A stretch of DNA of 64,000 nt. Source: Niabella beijingensis. Its GTDB lineage: Bacteria; Bacteroidota; Bacteroidia; Chitinophagales; Chitinophagaceae. The notes under the pieces were generated by a model. The model saw only the letters and a list, made by a program, of their open reading frames with translations, had not been told where the DNA came from and ran no database searches. Shown here piece after piece: positions 7,801 through 16,898 of the stretch; position 1 is the first letter of the stretch; every line of letters starts with the position of its first letter. Both the position numbers and the translations under genes were made by a program. The stretch is taken from positions 2,418,001-2,482,000 of the forward strand of contig NZ_JAIQDI010000001.1 in assembly GCF_020034665.1 (NCBI RefSeq), written 5' to 3'.

Positions 7801-9822
7801 ATGAAACAACTGAAACTTATGTTATTGCTGATGGGAACAGTTCATCTGGCAAATTCCCAGGACCTGGCAGTAAAAATTCCAAAAGAGGCCCATTCCGTTT
7901 TGTCTGTAAAAGGCGGCCAGATATTTAACCTGATCAGTATACAGGATTTTGACCGTTCCGTGCTGGGAAAAGACCTGCTGGAGGCCTATAATAAAAGATC
8001 CGGAACAGACAGCATCAGCAGCATTGAAGCGCTGGGGATCGATGTGACGGCCACAGCGTATTATTATACGCTCAATAATGACAGTATCCGGTACAACTGT
8101 ACACTGCTGCCGCTTAACGATGCAGCGAAATTCGGCACATTATTCACCGCTTTTAAAAACGGTCCGGTAACAAAATACGGCGATCGGTCGCAGGCAACCG
8201 ATACCGCAAGCCACCAGATCTTCGCATGGACCAACAACTACGCACTGATCAGTTCCGGCAATGTTGTAGATGCTTTCTTTTACGACTCTACCGTTGCCGC
8301 CCGCTACGGGATTGAAAACAATACCGATGTGGCTGCCGATACCACCACCGTGGTAGCTGTCGGAGAGCCGGACGTTGCTGTTGACTCGGCAGTAGCCGAA
8401 GTTTCACCGGCTGACGAAGATGTTGCAACTGCTGCTGCTGCGGCCGCCGCGGCGGCCGACGCGGCAATGGCTACCGAAGATACCGCAGCCGATACAGCGA
8501 CTGATCTGCCGGCAGCCGCTGCTGTTCCTGATCCGTTCTACGACGCGCGTTACCAACGCACACAGGATATCAAAGACAGTCTGCGTCATATCTGGACAAC
8601 CAGCTTTGTTGCCGGCGCCATCGGGGCGACGACACCGGAAAATGCCATCACCACAGTTCCCGGCTTTGTGCAGGCACAGCAAAAACAAGCGGCAGCCTCC
8701 CTTTATATCGCCTCCGCCACCAATGCGTTCAGTCTCCCCTACCTCGGGGGGCGGTCCAAACTGCTTTCAGCAGCTTTTCCCGGCAGCGCCTTTAACCTGG
8801 GCGCGAATGCCCTTAATGCCCAGTTGTACCTGGAGAAAGAAAAACTGAGGATCACCAGCGAGCTGGAGGTCAGCAAAAAACTGGAACCTTATCTGAAGGA
8901 GATCATGGATCACCGGATCAATAGGAACCTGCTCCGGTACATCAATACCGACAAGGCTGTGGGTTATATTTCCTATGCATACAATACCGAAGCCTATCTG
9001 AAGTTCTATCCAAAGCTGCTTTCGCGGCTTTATCTCGGACTCGGGAAGAACGAGCCGGAACTGGCAGGACTGGTATCCGACTTTATTTCATTGCTGCTGG
9101 ATGAAAAGGCCATCGCCCGCTGCTTCAAGGGAGATGCCTTATTTGTACTGAGAGGGATTACGGATAAACAGGTAAAACACACCAGCTACAAATATGATGA
9201 GGACACCGGCGAATCAAAAGAAACAGAGGAGCTGCGTACGGAATCCCGGCCGGATTTTCTGTTCCTGTTTTCCAGTGACGACACTCGCCTGTTTGAACGG
9301 CTGCTGCGGTTTGGCATCAAGGAAAAGAAAGTATTCCAGGATAAGAATATTTATACCGTTTCAGATATTTTCGACAATAAGGACGGCAGCGCTTTCCACC
9401 TCCTTATTAAAAACGGGATCGTATTTGCCGCATCGGATAAAAATGCGCTTACAGAGATTGATAACAACCGGTTTGTTTCCCGCCTGGATAAAAAACAGCA
9501 AAAGCAACTGCTCCGTTCCAATATGAACCTGTTTTTCAATCCCGGGCAATTGCAATCCTATTTTGCAAAAAATGAAAAGCGCTCAACGACCGAGACCACA
9601 TTTATAAATATGCTCCGGCAAATGGGCTCCCTGCAGCTGCAGACCCAGCAACTGAAAGGCAACCGGCTTTCGGGAGAGATGACCGCCGATGTTCCCCAAG
9701 GAAATGAAAATGCGTTGAAATACCTGTTCAACCTGATGAACATATATGATCAGAGCAATCAAAAGGAAGATACAATAGAGGTGTCCGCCGCAGATGAACT
9801 CGCCGGTAACATAAAACCATAA
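7801..9822 (+). CDS. DUF4836-like exported protein with an Ala/Asp-rich insert
   Basis: 673 aa with a cleavable signal (ending LANSQ, residue 20). The opening VKIPKEAHSVLSVKGGQIFN (24-43) resembles the start of DUF4836 proteins, a Bacteroidota family of unknown function; the assignment is by pattern only. The family-like parts (about 20-180 and 250-673) are separated by a low-complexity segment at about 180-245, very rich in Ala, Asp, Thr and Val, including an uninterrupted run of nine Ala near residue 212. The insert has no predicted fold. The gene is second of a two-gene unit. Its 3' end faces a convergent gene across two strong hairpins. Confidence 0.65.
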   Translation: MKQLKLMLLLMGTVHLANSQDLAVKIPKEAHSVLSVKGGQIFNLISIQDFDRSVLGKDLLEAYNKRSGTDSISSIEALGIDVTATAYYYTLNNDSIRYNCTLLPLNDAAKFGTLFTAFKNGPVTKYGDRSQATDTASHQIFAWTNNYALISSGNVVDAFFYDSTVAARYGIENNTDVAADTTTVVAVGEPDVAVDSAVAEVSPADEDVATAAAAAAAAADAAMATEDTAADTATDLPAAAAVPDPFYDARYQRTQDIKDSLRHIWTTSFVAGAIGATTPENAITTVPGFVQAQQKQAAASLYIASATNAFSLPYLGGRSKLLSAAFPGSAFNLGANALNAQLYLEKEKLRITSELEVSKKLEPYLKEIMDHRINRNLLRYINTDKAVGYISYAYNTEAYLKFYPKLLSRLYLGLGKNEPELAGLVSDFISLLLDEKAIARCFKGDALFVLRGITDKQVKHTSYKYDEDTGESKETEELRTESRPDFLFLFSSDDTRLFERLLRFGIKEKKVFQDKNIYTVSDIFDNKDGSAFHLLIKNGIVFAASDKNALTEIDNNRFVSRLDKKQQKQLLRSNMNLFFNPGQLQSYFAKNEKRSTTETTFINMLRQMGSLQLQTQQLKGNRLSGEMTADVPQGNENALKYLFNLMNIYDQSNQKEDTIEVSAADELAGNIKP

Positions 9823-10169
9823 CCGGCTGCTGAAATCTCCGGATGGATCCTGTTGTGCAGGCATAATTAATTCCTGAGCGCATGCAGCTCCATGTACGAT
9901 AGTGGCAGCGCGGAGGGCACCTGTCATGGCGGATTCAACCCCTCCCGGGGTTGAACTGTCAACCTTCGGATAGCCTCCAATTGCGGTTGGAGGCTATTCT
10001 TATTGAGTCCTTTCAGGCCGCTTTTATCGGTCAAAGATTGTATCAGTTTTAGCCTGAAGACGGTCCTGGTACTGATGCCCATCCCCAGCCATTTCAAAAA
10101 AACGTGTCCACACGACAGGAGGGGCCGGAACAGCATGCCATTTAACGCACTTTGAAAAGAGCGCCGCAA
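9823..10169. other. 347-nt convergent intergenic region with hairpins, no gene
   Basis: The 3' ends of the 7801 and 10170 genes face each other here. Besides the two hairpins annotated separately, the stretch stays open in minus-strand frames (81 and 114 codons) without initiation context or recognisable protein features, so I treat it as non-coding. It may be a degenerate dispersed repeat. Confidence 0.5.
9934..9997. terminator. two adjacent perfect hairpins between convergent genes
   Basis: Hairpin 1: TTCAACCCC (9934-9942) pairs with GGGGTTGAA (9947-9955) around a 4-nt loop. Hairpin 2: an 11-bp stem, ATAGCCTCCAA (9970-9980) with TTGGAGGCTAT (9987-9997), around TTGCGG, followed on the plus strand by TCTTATT. 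They lie between convergent genes and could stop transcription from both sides, though neither has a long T-tract. A dispersed REP-like element is the alternative. Confidence 0.5.
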
Positions 10170-12248
10170 TCACTCCAGCCACAGCTGCTGCGTGAACGCC
10201 CCGTTTGCCGCAATATCCCAGGCTTCGATCCGGACCCATTTTCTTCCGCGGAGATTTACCGGCCAGCGGAAGGTCTGCCGGCCAAACGGCAGGGTATGAT
10301 CCAGGTTGATGCGGCTGCGATAGACCTCTTTTCCGTCACCGGAAACAATCTCTGCAAACTGAAGCGGGAAGGTCCAGGTGAGCTCCGCATTAATGGTCTC
10401 ATTCCCGGATGTCTTTACTTTCAGCGTTTCGCCGGATTCTTTTCCATCGATATTAAATTCGGGGATGAGCACTTCTCCCGTAGAAACAAAGAACCGGCCG
10501 TTCCGGAGTACGTCCAGTACAGGCTGCCATCCATCCTTGTAAGCAGGCAGCTGCTTTAATTTGAGATAGTTCACATTTAAGTGCGCATACATTTCGTTCT
10601 GTTCCGTTATGGTAAAAATATCCGATTCGGCAAGCGCGTATTTTTTCAATCCCCGGTTGGCCATCTCGTCCATTAAATAAAGCACCCGTTTGCTCAGTGT
10701 AGCCCAGGAAAGATCAGCAGGAATGGATTTCCAGGCTGCGCCAAGATAAGTGGGCGATTTAAAAAAATCCTCTTCCATGTATTTGTCCGGATAGCCTGTC
10801 GATCCCTTTGTACGTGCATGCGCTACCCAGGCCAGTCCGTTTTCCTGCTCCAGCAACCGCAGCATTTCCTTTTTATCGCTTACCCGGTATACTTTTCCGT
10901 ACTCCGGGTCGGTGGTTTCAAACGGGGCATTTTCCTTTCTTGACATGATCCAGTAAACCGGCCGCGGGAAAAAAGCCAGCCAGTGCCCTCCGTAAAAATT
11001 ATTGGCCTCCTCTCCCGGCAGTAAAAGGAACCGGTCATCAGAAAGCCGCCGGGTCTGTTCAAAAAGGCTTTTCAGTTCTTTTAACCGGATCGAGTCCGGC
11101 CCTTTCGGGTGCCCCACTCCATGAAACTCTGCCAGTTTAACAACATCGAGACCCGCTTTTTTCAGTACTTCAACAAATTCCGGCTTTTCCGGAACGGGCT
11201 TTCCGCTCAGTGCCACATTTGTAATGAATTCATTGTGAAAATGAGTCGCCATGGTCTTATATCCCGGCAGGGCCGGAAAGACATCTCCGTTCGTAAACCG
11301 TTTTACTTCATCCAGCACCGCTGTGGCATCGCCGGCACTTGCCATGCAAAAGAAATGAAGCCGCTGCTGCGTGCCGGGCGGGGCATTGAACCAGGGAACA
11401 AATCTTTTGTCGCCCAGGGGATCCTGCCGGATGCCGATGCCAAAACCAGGCACCAGGTCCAGGTAATTGCTGCCCATCCAGGTAAACTTCAGGTTGAAGG
11501 CTTCATCCAGGGGATAAAAATATTGATGCGGAGCCGGAAAAACAGCCAGGGCACCTGCTTTCCCCTGACCGATCACGGTCCGGTATTTTACTTCAAGATC
11601 CCGGGAAGGCTCCTGTGCCTCCGGCCGGGCATACTGCATGGTATTTTGGACATCGGACCAGGCGATCCTGTTCCAAAGCGGGCCCCTGCTGACCAGGCCG
11701 GCATCATACAGGATCGCGGTAGAATCCTGTTGGGTCGACATAACGGCCGCCACATTAAACAAGGGGCTTCCGTTATACACCGTTATTTCCAGGTGACCCG
11801 AAAACGCCGCGGCTTTTAATTCCCCGATTTTTATAATGGTCCGGGACCCTTCGCTCAAAACACTTACCGCAGTCCTGTTAAACCGGATACGCTCTGTAGT
11901 ATACGGACGGGTGGGTACTTTATCGAAAAAAACATCCCATCCGCCGCTGGAAGGGCTCAGTGTCCGTTTGCCCGTTCGCAGGATGAATACAGGATCCAGG
12001 TCTTTTATGATCGTGGTCGGGGCATCGGCACTGCCGGCGCGGATACTCCGGAATAGCGGCCCGGTGCTATCCCGGTTCAGCAGCACCTGCGCAGTGCCGG
12101 ACCTGCCCGCCGGCCAACGAACGGAAACAAGACCTTTATCCACGGTAACGGTTGCTCCGTTTTTCTTTAATCCGCTCAGGTTTACCGGTACCTGGGCATT
12201 CAGAAATTGTGTGTAAATCAGCAATGCGAGGAGGACAGCTCTTTTCAT
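10170..12248 (-). CDS. secreted PHP-type (CehA/McbA-like) metallohydrolase-like protein
   Basis: 692 aa from the ATG at 12248, which gives a clean signal peptide (KRAVLLALLIYTQFLNAQ). An in-frame ATG at 12260 adds four residues. The first ~320 residues form a beta-rich domain with no identified family. Then, numbered from the upstream Met, come metal-ligand motifs in PHP order: THFHNEF (H340, H342), LAEFHGVGH (E378, H380, H384), PGEEAN...GHW (E417-418, H426), VAHART (H481) and AESD (D547). RNGRFFVSTG follows, as in CehA/McbA-type hydrolases. PHP enzymes hydrolyse phosphoesters or amide/carbamate bonds; the substrate here is unknown. The gene is monocistronic, with an inverted repeat just upstream. 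Confidence 0.7.
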   Translation of the reverse strand: MKRAVLLALLIYTQFLNAQVPVNLSGLKKNGATVTVDKGLVSVRWPAGRSGTAQVLLNRDSTGPLFRSIRAGSADAPTTIIKDLDPVFILRTGKRTLSPSSGGWDVFFDKVPTRPYTTERIRFNRTAVSVLSEGSRTIIKIGELKAAAFSGHLEITVYNGSPLFNVAAVMSTQQDSTAILYDAGLVSRGPLWNRIAWSDVQNTMQYARPEAQEPSRDLEVKYRTVIGQGKAGALAVFPAPHQYFYPLDEAFNLKFTWMGSNYLDLVPGFGIGIRQDPLGDKRFVPWFNAPPGTQQRLHFFCMASAGDATAVLDEVKRFTNGDVFPALPGYKTMATHFHNEFITNVALSGKPVPEKPEFVEVLKKAGLDVVKLAEFHGVGHPKGPDSIRLKELKSLFEQTRRLSDDRFLLLPGEEANNFYGGHWLAFFPRPVYWIMSRKENAPFETTDPEYGKVYRVSDKKEMLRLLEQENGLAWVAHARTKGSTGYPDKYMEEDFFKSPTYLGAAWKSIPADLSWATLSKRVLYLMDEMANRGLKKYALAESDIFTITEQNEMYAHLNVNYLKLKQLPAYKDGWQPVLDVLRNGRFFVSTGEVLIPEFNIDGKESGETLKVKTSGNETINAELTWTFPLQFAEIVSGDGKEVYRSRINLDHTLPFGRQTFRWPVNLRGRKWVRIEAWDIAANGAFTQQLWLE

Positions 12249-12280
12249 GACAGGAATCATTTAACCCCTTAATATAAGAA

Positions 12281-12325
12281 ATACCGGCAACATACGGTTT
12301 CGCAGCATACTTTTTTTGCCGGTAT
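12281..12325. promoter_or_regulatory. 10-bp inverted repeat upstream of the PHP-like gene
   Basis: ATACCGGCAA (12281-12290) is repeated inverted as TTGCCGGTAT (12316-12325) with a 25-nt spacer that itself holds two CATAC copies. It sits 21-33 nt upstream of the possible start codons. It could be an operator or a leader stem-loop. The rest of the 336-nt gap up to lysS holds four TTCCGG hexamers and the lysS -7 element. Confidence 0.4.
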
Positions 12326-12479
12326 GTTTCTCTTTCAATCATTTTTTGGATGATTCAGCAGGAGTCTCTGCAATAACAAAAATCAGCCAACCAGAGCCTT
12401 TTTTATCGGATATGTTTGCCCGCGGCCTTTCGACACAGCGCTCCCCAAAACTATAAAAGTCTGACAATCAAAAGATATA

Positions 12480-12556
12480 TTCCGGCATCCTTCCGGCTCC
12501 GGTAAAACTTTTATCCTTCCGGTCCCTTAAACTTCCGGTCAGCTAAAGTATCTTTG
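12480..12556 (+). promoter_or_regulatory. lysS promoter region: TTCCGG repeats and -7 element
   Basis: TATCTTTG at 12549-12556 matches the Bacteroidota -7 consensus and lies 28 nt before the lysS ATG. Upstream are four TTCCGG hexamers (starting 12480, 12491, 12517, 12533). No -33 TTTG is present at normal spacing. Confidence 0.45.
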
Positions 12557-12584
12557 CGCTTCATAAAAAAATCTGAAGCAGTTC

Positions 12585-14108
12585 ATGAGCACACAACAGT
12601 TTTCCGAACAGGAAAAAATAAGACGCGAGAAATTACAGAAATTGAGAGAGGCAGGAGTAGATCCTTACCCGGCGGCACTGTTCCCGGTAACGCACTATTC
12701 GGCAGACGTAAAAAATAATTTTACCGAAGAAAAGAAAGAGGATTTCACCAACGTTGCACTGGCTGGGAGGATCATGAGCATCAATGATAAAGGAAAGGTC
12801 TTTTTTATTAAGATCCAGGATAAACAGGGTCTTATACAATTATATGTAAAACGCGACGAGCTTTGCCCCGGTGAAGACAAATCCTTCTGGGATAATGTAG
12901 TAAAACACGGACTGGATCTGGGTGATTTTATTGGTGTAACGGGTTATGTGTTTATAACAAAGACCGGGGAAACCTCTCTTCATACCCTGACGCTTACCTT
13001 GCTTGCAAAGGCATTGAAACCCCTGCCTGTCGTAAAACGGGATGAAGAAGGCAATGTTTTTGATGAAGTGACCGACCCCGAATTCAAATACCGGCAGCGT
13101 TATGCAGATCTGATCATTAACCCCGCAGTACGCGAGACGTTCTTAAAACGCACGCGGCTCGTAAATTCCATCCGCGAATTCCTGAATAAAGAAGGCGCCC
13201 TGGAAGTGGACACGCCGGTATTGCAATCCATACCCGGCGGTGCGGCAGCCCGTCCGTTCAAAACACACCACAATGCCCTGGATGTGCCCTTCTACCTGCG
13301 TATTGCCAATGAACTTTATTTAAAGCGGCTGATCGTTGGCGGCTTTGACTGGGTATATGAGTTCAGCCGTAATTTCCGCAATGAAGGGATGGACCGCACT
13401 CATAACCCGGAATTCACGATCCTTGAATTTTATGTGGCTTATAAGGATTACTACTGGATGATGGAAACCACCGAAAAGCTGCTGGAAAAAGCAGCACTGG
13501 ATGTGTGTGGTACCACCGACGTACCCGTGGGTGATAAAAATATTTCGTTCAAGGCGCCCTTTCAACGGGTGTCTATTTATGACGCCATTAAAGAACACAC
13601 TGGTTATGATGTAAGCACGCTGGATGAAGAAGGGCTGCGCAACGTGTGCGGAGAACTGGGGATACACGTAGATAAAACAATGGGAAAAGGAAAACTGATT
13701 GATGAGATCTTCGGGGAGAAATGTGAGGCACACTATATACAACCCACATTCATCATCGATTATCCCGTGGAAATGAGCCCGCTTACCAAGAAACACCGCA
13801 GCAAACCCGGACTGGTAGAGCGTTTTGAGCTGATGATCAACGGAAAGGAAATTGCCAATGCATATTCCGAGTTAAACGACCCTGTTGAACAAAGGGAACG
13901 TTTTGAGGAACAGGCCCGTCTTATGGAGCGCGGGGACGAAGAAGCGATGTATATCGACTATGACTTTTTACGCGCCCTGGAATATGGAATGCCGCCCACT
14001 TCCGGCATCGGCTTTGGTGTGGACCGGCTGGTAATGCTGCTCACCAATCAGCCATCCATCCAGGACGTGTTGTTCTTTCCGCAAATGCGGCCGGAAAAAC
14101 AAGATTGA
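12585..14108 (+). CDS. lysS: lysyl-tRNA synthetase, class II
   Basis: 507 aa, typical LysS length. It charges tRNA-Lys with lysine in the cytoplasm. The N-terminal OB-fold anticodon-binding domain is visible near residues 60-140 (LAGRIMSINDKGKVFFIKI, then QDKQGLIQLYV). The class II catalytic core shows motif 2 as RNFRNEGMDRTHNPEFT and motif 3 as GIGFGVDRLVMLL, plus PGGAAARPFKTHHN in the active site. All expected elements are intact. The gene stands alone between its own promoter and a strong terminator. Confidence 0.98.
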   Translation: MSTQQFSEQEKIRREKLQKLREAGVDPYPAALFPVTHYSADVKNNFTEEKKEDFTNVALAGRIMSINDKGKVFFIKIQDKQGLIQLYVKRDELCPGEDKSFWDNVVKHGLDLGDFIGVTGYVFITKTGETSLHTLTLTLLAKALKPLPVVKRDEEGNVFDEVTDPEFKYRQRYADLIINPAVRETFLKRTRLVNSIREFLNKEGALEVDTPVLQSIPGGAAARPFKTHHNALDVPFYLRIANELYLKRLIVGGFDWVYEFSRNFRNEGMDRTHNPEFTILEFYVAYKDYYWMMETTEKLLEKAALDVCGTTDVPVGDKNISFKAPFQRVSIYDAIKEHTGYDVSTLDEEGLRNVCGELGIHVDKTMGKGKLIDEIFGEKCEAHYIQPTFIIDYPVEMSPLTKKHRSKPGLVERFELMINGKEIANAYSELNDPVEQRERFEEQARLMERGDEEAMYIDYDFLRALEYGMPPTSGIGFGVDRLVMLLTNQPSIQDVLFFPQMRPEKQD

Positions 14109-14127
14109 TTTTTACAGGATCTTTTAT

Positions 14128-14153
14128 AAAGGCACTTCAGGGTGCCTTTTTTA
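14128..14153 (+). terminator. intrinsic terminator of lysS
   Basis: AAAGGCAC (14128-14135) pairs with GTGCCTTT (14142-14149) around TTCAGG, followed by a T-run into the convergent gene's stop codon at 14151. It starts 19 nt after the lysS stop. Confidence 0.85.
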
Positions 14154-14846
14154 TTTGCCGTTCCTGAGATCCATCGCTGCTGAAAACGCTTTCCGGAACG
14201 CCTCCCCGATGGGGATCTCCTTTATACCAATCATTACCTGGTGACTCTGGATCTTTTCCAGCTTATCCATATTAACGATAAAAGAGCGGTGAATCCGTAC
14301 AAATTGATAGCCGGGCAGTGTACGGAGAATATCCTTAAGATTGGTTAATACCACAAAATTCCTCTTAGAGGTGCAAACCCGGACATAATCTCTCAATCCT
14401 TCAATATATAAAATATCATTGCTGTATATTTTGTATTGTATGCCGCTTTCTTTTATATAAACACAGGCAGGCTCTTCCTCTTTTTTATAATAAGACGTCC
14501 ACTCCCTGAACTTCCCGATGCTTTTCAGGAACCGCTCGTAGGTAATGGGCTTTAACAGGTAATCCACCACATTGTAATGATAGCCTTCCAATGCATATTT
14601 CGGGTAAGCGGAAGTGATTACAAACGCATTCTTTTCGTTGAACCGGTCCATCAGTTCCATTCCACTTTGTTCCGGCATCCTGATGTCCATAAACACCAGC
14701 TCCGCCATGCCCTTTTCCAGGAAGGGGATCAGAGCTCCGGGCTTTGTTCCGCCAGCCAGTAAGGTCACTCCTTCTGTCTGCAGTATATACTTTTTGAGCA
14801 AGGCTACAGCAAGGGGTTCATCATCAAGTACGATACACCGGATCAT
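14151..14846 (-). CDS. LytTR-family response regulator
   Basis: 231 aa. The receiver domain (1-120) has the acidic pair D8-D9, phosphoacceptor D54 in FMDIRMPEQSG, T78/S79 and K99 in DYLLKP. The C-terminal LytTR DNA-binding domain (about 130-231) contains LYIEGLRDYVRV and FVRIHRSFIVN, the family's signature. It is translationally coupled to the kinase gene (1-nt TAATG overlap), so the pair forms a LytS/LytR-type two-component system. The target is unknown; LytTR systems often control the gene next to them, here possibly the divergent DUF5694 gene at 16010. Confidence 0.93.
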   Translation of the reverse strand: MIRCIVLDDEPLAVALLKKYILQTEGVTLLAGGTKPGALIPFLEKGMAELVFMDIRMPEQSGMELMDRFNEKNAFVITSAYPKYALEGYHYNVVDYLLKPITYERFLKSIGKFREWTSYYKKEEEPACVYIKESGIQYKIYSNDILYIEGLRDYVRVCTSKRNFVVLTNLKDILRTLPGYQFVRIHRSFIVNMDKLEKIQSHQVMIGIKEIPIGEAFRKAFSAAMDLRNGK

Positions 14847-15877
14847 TACAGGTTTATTTTTAAATCGGTTTCATAAATAGCATTATCCGGTCCGCAATGC
14901 AGTGTATACCGGCCGGGATAATAAAACCCCAGCCGCTTCCTTGTGTTTTCGAGACCAACGCCTCCCGACAAGTCCTTATACTTCTTCCCGCTGATGCCGT
15001 TTTTTACTGTAAGATGCAGCTGCGTCGCAGAGGTTTCAAGGCGTATGGTCACCAGCTGTTGCGGTGCATCCGGTACTCCATGTTTCAGCGCATTTTCAAT
15101 AAATGGAGAAAGAATAAACGGAGGGATTAACAGCTGTTCATCGGCAATGCTTTTTTCGAATTGCAGGTTCAGCGGTGTTTCATGGCGGAGCTGTTCAAGG
15201 GCGATCAGGTTTTCGATGTATTGTATTTCCCGTATCAGGGCAACCGTTTCCTCACCTGCTTCATACGTTGTAAAGCGCATCATACCGGAGAGTGCTTCTA
15301 TTGCCTCCAGCGCCCCGCCAGAGCGGTTATATACCAGGGAATAGATGTTGTTCAGGGTATTAAAAATAAAATGAGGGTTCACCTGCGCTTTTAAAAACTT
15401 CAGTTCCGCAGCAGCCTGCTGCACCTTCATCGCTGCATTTTCCTCCATCAGGCGGATATTATGAATCAGTACCCATAATACGGTGCTTATGACCACCGCA
15501 GGAAAAGCAAAGTAAAGGTTGTCATAAATATAAAACAGCAATGACGGATTCCCGTAATAATTTTTATATCCCCATATAGCGGGACTTGCCACCTGCTCAA
15601 AACCATAACGGAGTAATAAAAAGAAGCAATAGCTGATCAGCACCGGGAAAAAATACTTCCCGGCAAAACCTCTTTTTTTACTGAATGCTGGTAACAAGTA
15701 CAGATAATTACAGTAAAAGACGATCGCGGTGATAACCAGGTAAGACATCGTAAAAAAACCGGGCCAGGAGAAATGCAATCTTGCCGCCGGCGTATAAACA
15801 ACCCTGACGACACGCAACCCGGCAAACAGGATCCAGAAAACCAGGTGAACACTTATTTCCGTTTTCTTTCTAAGCAT
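14846..15877 (-). CDS. LytS-type sensor histidine kinase
   Basis: 343 aa. Four hydrophobic helices fill residues ~10-140, with no extracellular sensor domain. The His_kinase domain begins with FLKAQVNPHFIFNTLNNIYS, where H169 is the phosphorylation site. The ATPase region has PPFILSPFIENALKHG (N box) and GGVGLENTRKRL (G box). It belongs to the membrane-bound 2TM/4TM Bacteroidota kinases that pair with LytTR regulators and shares a 1-nt overlap with its regulator. Confidence 0.93.
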   Translation of the reverse strand: MLRKKTEISVHLVFWILFAGLRVVRVVYTPAARLHFSWPGFFTMSYLVITAIVFYCNYLYLLPAFSKKRGFAGKYFFPVLISYCFFLLLRYGFEQVASPAIWGYKNYYGNPSLLFYIYDNLYFAFPAVVISTVLWVLIHNIRLMEENAAMKVQQAAAELKFLKAQVNPHFIFNTLNNIYSLVYNRSGGALEAIEALSGMMRFTTYEAGEETVALIREIQYIENLIALEQLRHETPLNLQFEKSIADEQLLIPPFILSPFIENALKHGVPDAPQQLVTIRLETSATQLHLTVKNGISGKKYKDLSGGVGLENTRKRLGFYYPGRYTLHCGPDNAIYETDLKINL

Positions 15878-16009
15878 CGTCTGTATTTTTTTTATGAAGT
15901 ACGCAGGAACTCATGAAATAACCAACCCGTTTGCAGATAAAACAGGGGGATTTGCAGAGTTTGTTTTCAGATTTTACAGCTCTACGTCAAATTTGAATAA
16001 AAATCTATT

Positions 16010-16828
16010 ATGACCAACCGTTTCTGCATTATTTTATGTTGTTTGCTGACGGCACTCTGCGCCGGGGCACAACGGCCTGTTTTCAAAGATAAATTTGATG
16101 ATGCCATTCCGGTGCTCAACATGGGAACATTCCATATGGGATATACACCCGATGCTGCCAAAGTGGATTTTGACGAGCACAACAGGAACAATCAGCAAAC
16201 AGTACGTGCCATTGCCAGGCAGCTGGCTGCATTCAGACCTACTGTAATTATTGTGGAGCGTGTCCCGGAAAGAAACGAAGCGCTCCTGGAGGACTACCTG
16301 GATTATGTGAAACATCCGGATAAAACTTTTAAAAACCCCAATGAAATCCAGCTGCTGGCCTATGAGGTAGGGCGGCTTAGCGGCGCGGTAAAAATATTTG
16401 GTATCGATTTCCACGAGAATTACAACTACAGCATTTTTAACCAGTTACAAAACAGGGTAGATACGCAAACCATACCGCGCTACCGCGCAATGATCACAAA
16501 GGTCAAAAACCAACTCGGAGAAGATTCGATGACCGTGAGGAACCGGCTGCTCCTGCTGAACCATCCTCAATCCCTGGATTACCTGATCAATGTAAATGCG
16601 GACCTGCTTACCTATGCCTCAACAAAAGGAAACGCAGAAGGGGCACAGGAGGCCGCAAAATTCTATCACAGGAACCTGGTCATGTTTTCCAACCTGAACC
16701 AGCTCCCTCTTTCCGGAAACGACCGGATCTTTATACTCATGGGAGCCGGCCATACTGCTTTTTTTAACGACTTTTTCCGGCGCAGTCCCAGATACCGGCC
16801 CGTGAATATTTTCGACTATCTGAAATAA
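16010..16828 (+). CDS. DUF5694 (TraB/GumN-like) exported protein
   Basis: 272 aa with a cleavable signal (LCCLLTALCAGAQ). The mature protein starts with PVLNMGTFHMG (34-44) and ends with FILMGAGHTAFFNDFF, the paired GTxH and GxGH motifs of DUF5694, distantly related to TraB/PrgY/GumN (TIKI-fold) proteins, some of which are metal-dependent proteases. The His residues in both motifs are present. Function in bacteria is unproven. It is divergent from the histidine kinase gene and 70 nt upstream of the aminotransferase on the same strand. Confidence 0.75.
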   Translation: MTNRFCIILCCLLTALCAGAQRPVFKDKFDDAIPVLNMGTFHMGYTPDAAKVDFDEHNRNNQQTVRAIARQLAAFRPTVIIVERVPERNEALLEDYLDYVKHPDKTFKNPNEIQLLAYEVGRLSGAVKIFGIDFHENYNYSIFNQLQNRVDTQTIPRYRAMITKVKNQLGEDSMTVRNRLLLLNHPQSLDYLINVNADLLTYASTKGNAEGAQEAAKFYHRNLVMFSNLNQLPLSGNDRIFILMGAGHTAFFNDFFRRSPRYRPVNIFDYLK

Positions 16829-16898
16829 GCAGTGTTGCTGAGAATGGAAAGATCAGACAGGTTCGTCTGACTTTATTTGTATTTTTATCAAAAAACAA

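Noticed and set aside
9924..10169. 81-codon minus-strand frame over the hairpins
   Set aside because: Arg/Leu-rich sequence without domain, and it runs through two perfect inverted repeats; likely a by-product of a repeat.
14128..14153. Bidirectional terminator serving the LytTR gene as well
   Set aside because: The minus-strand side lacks a T-tract after the stem; only the lysS direction is convincing.
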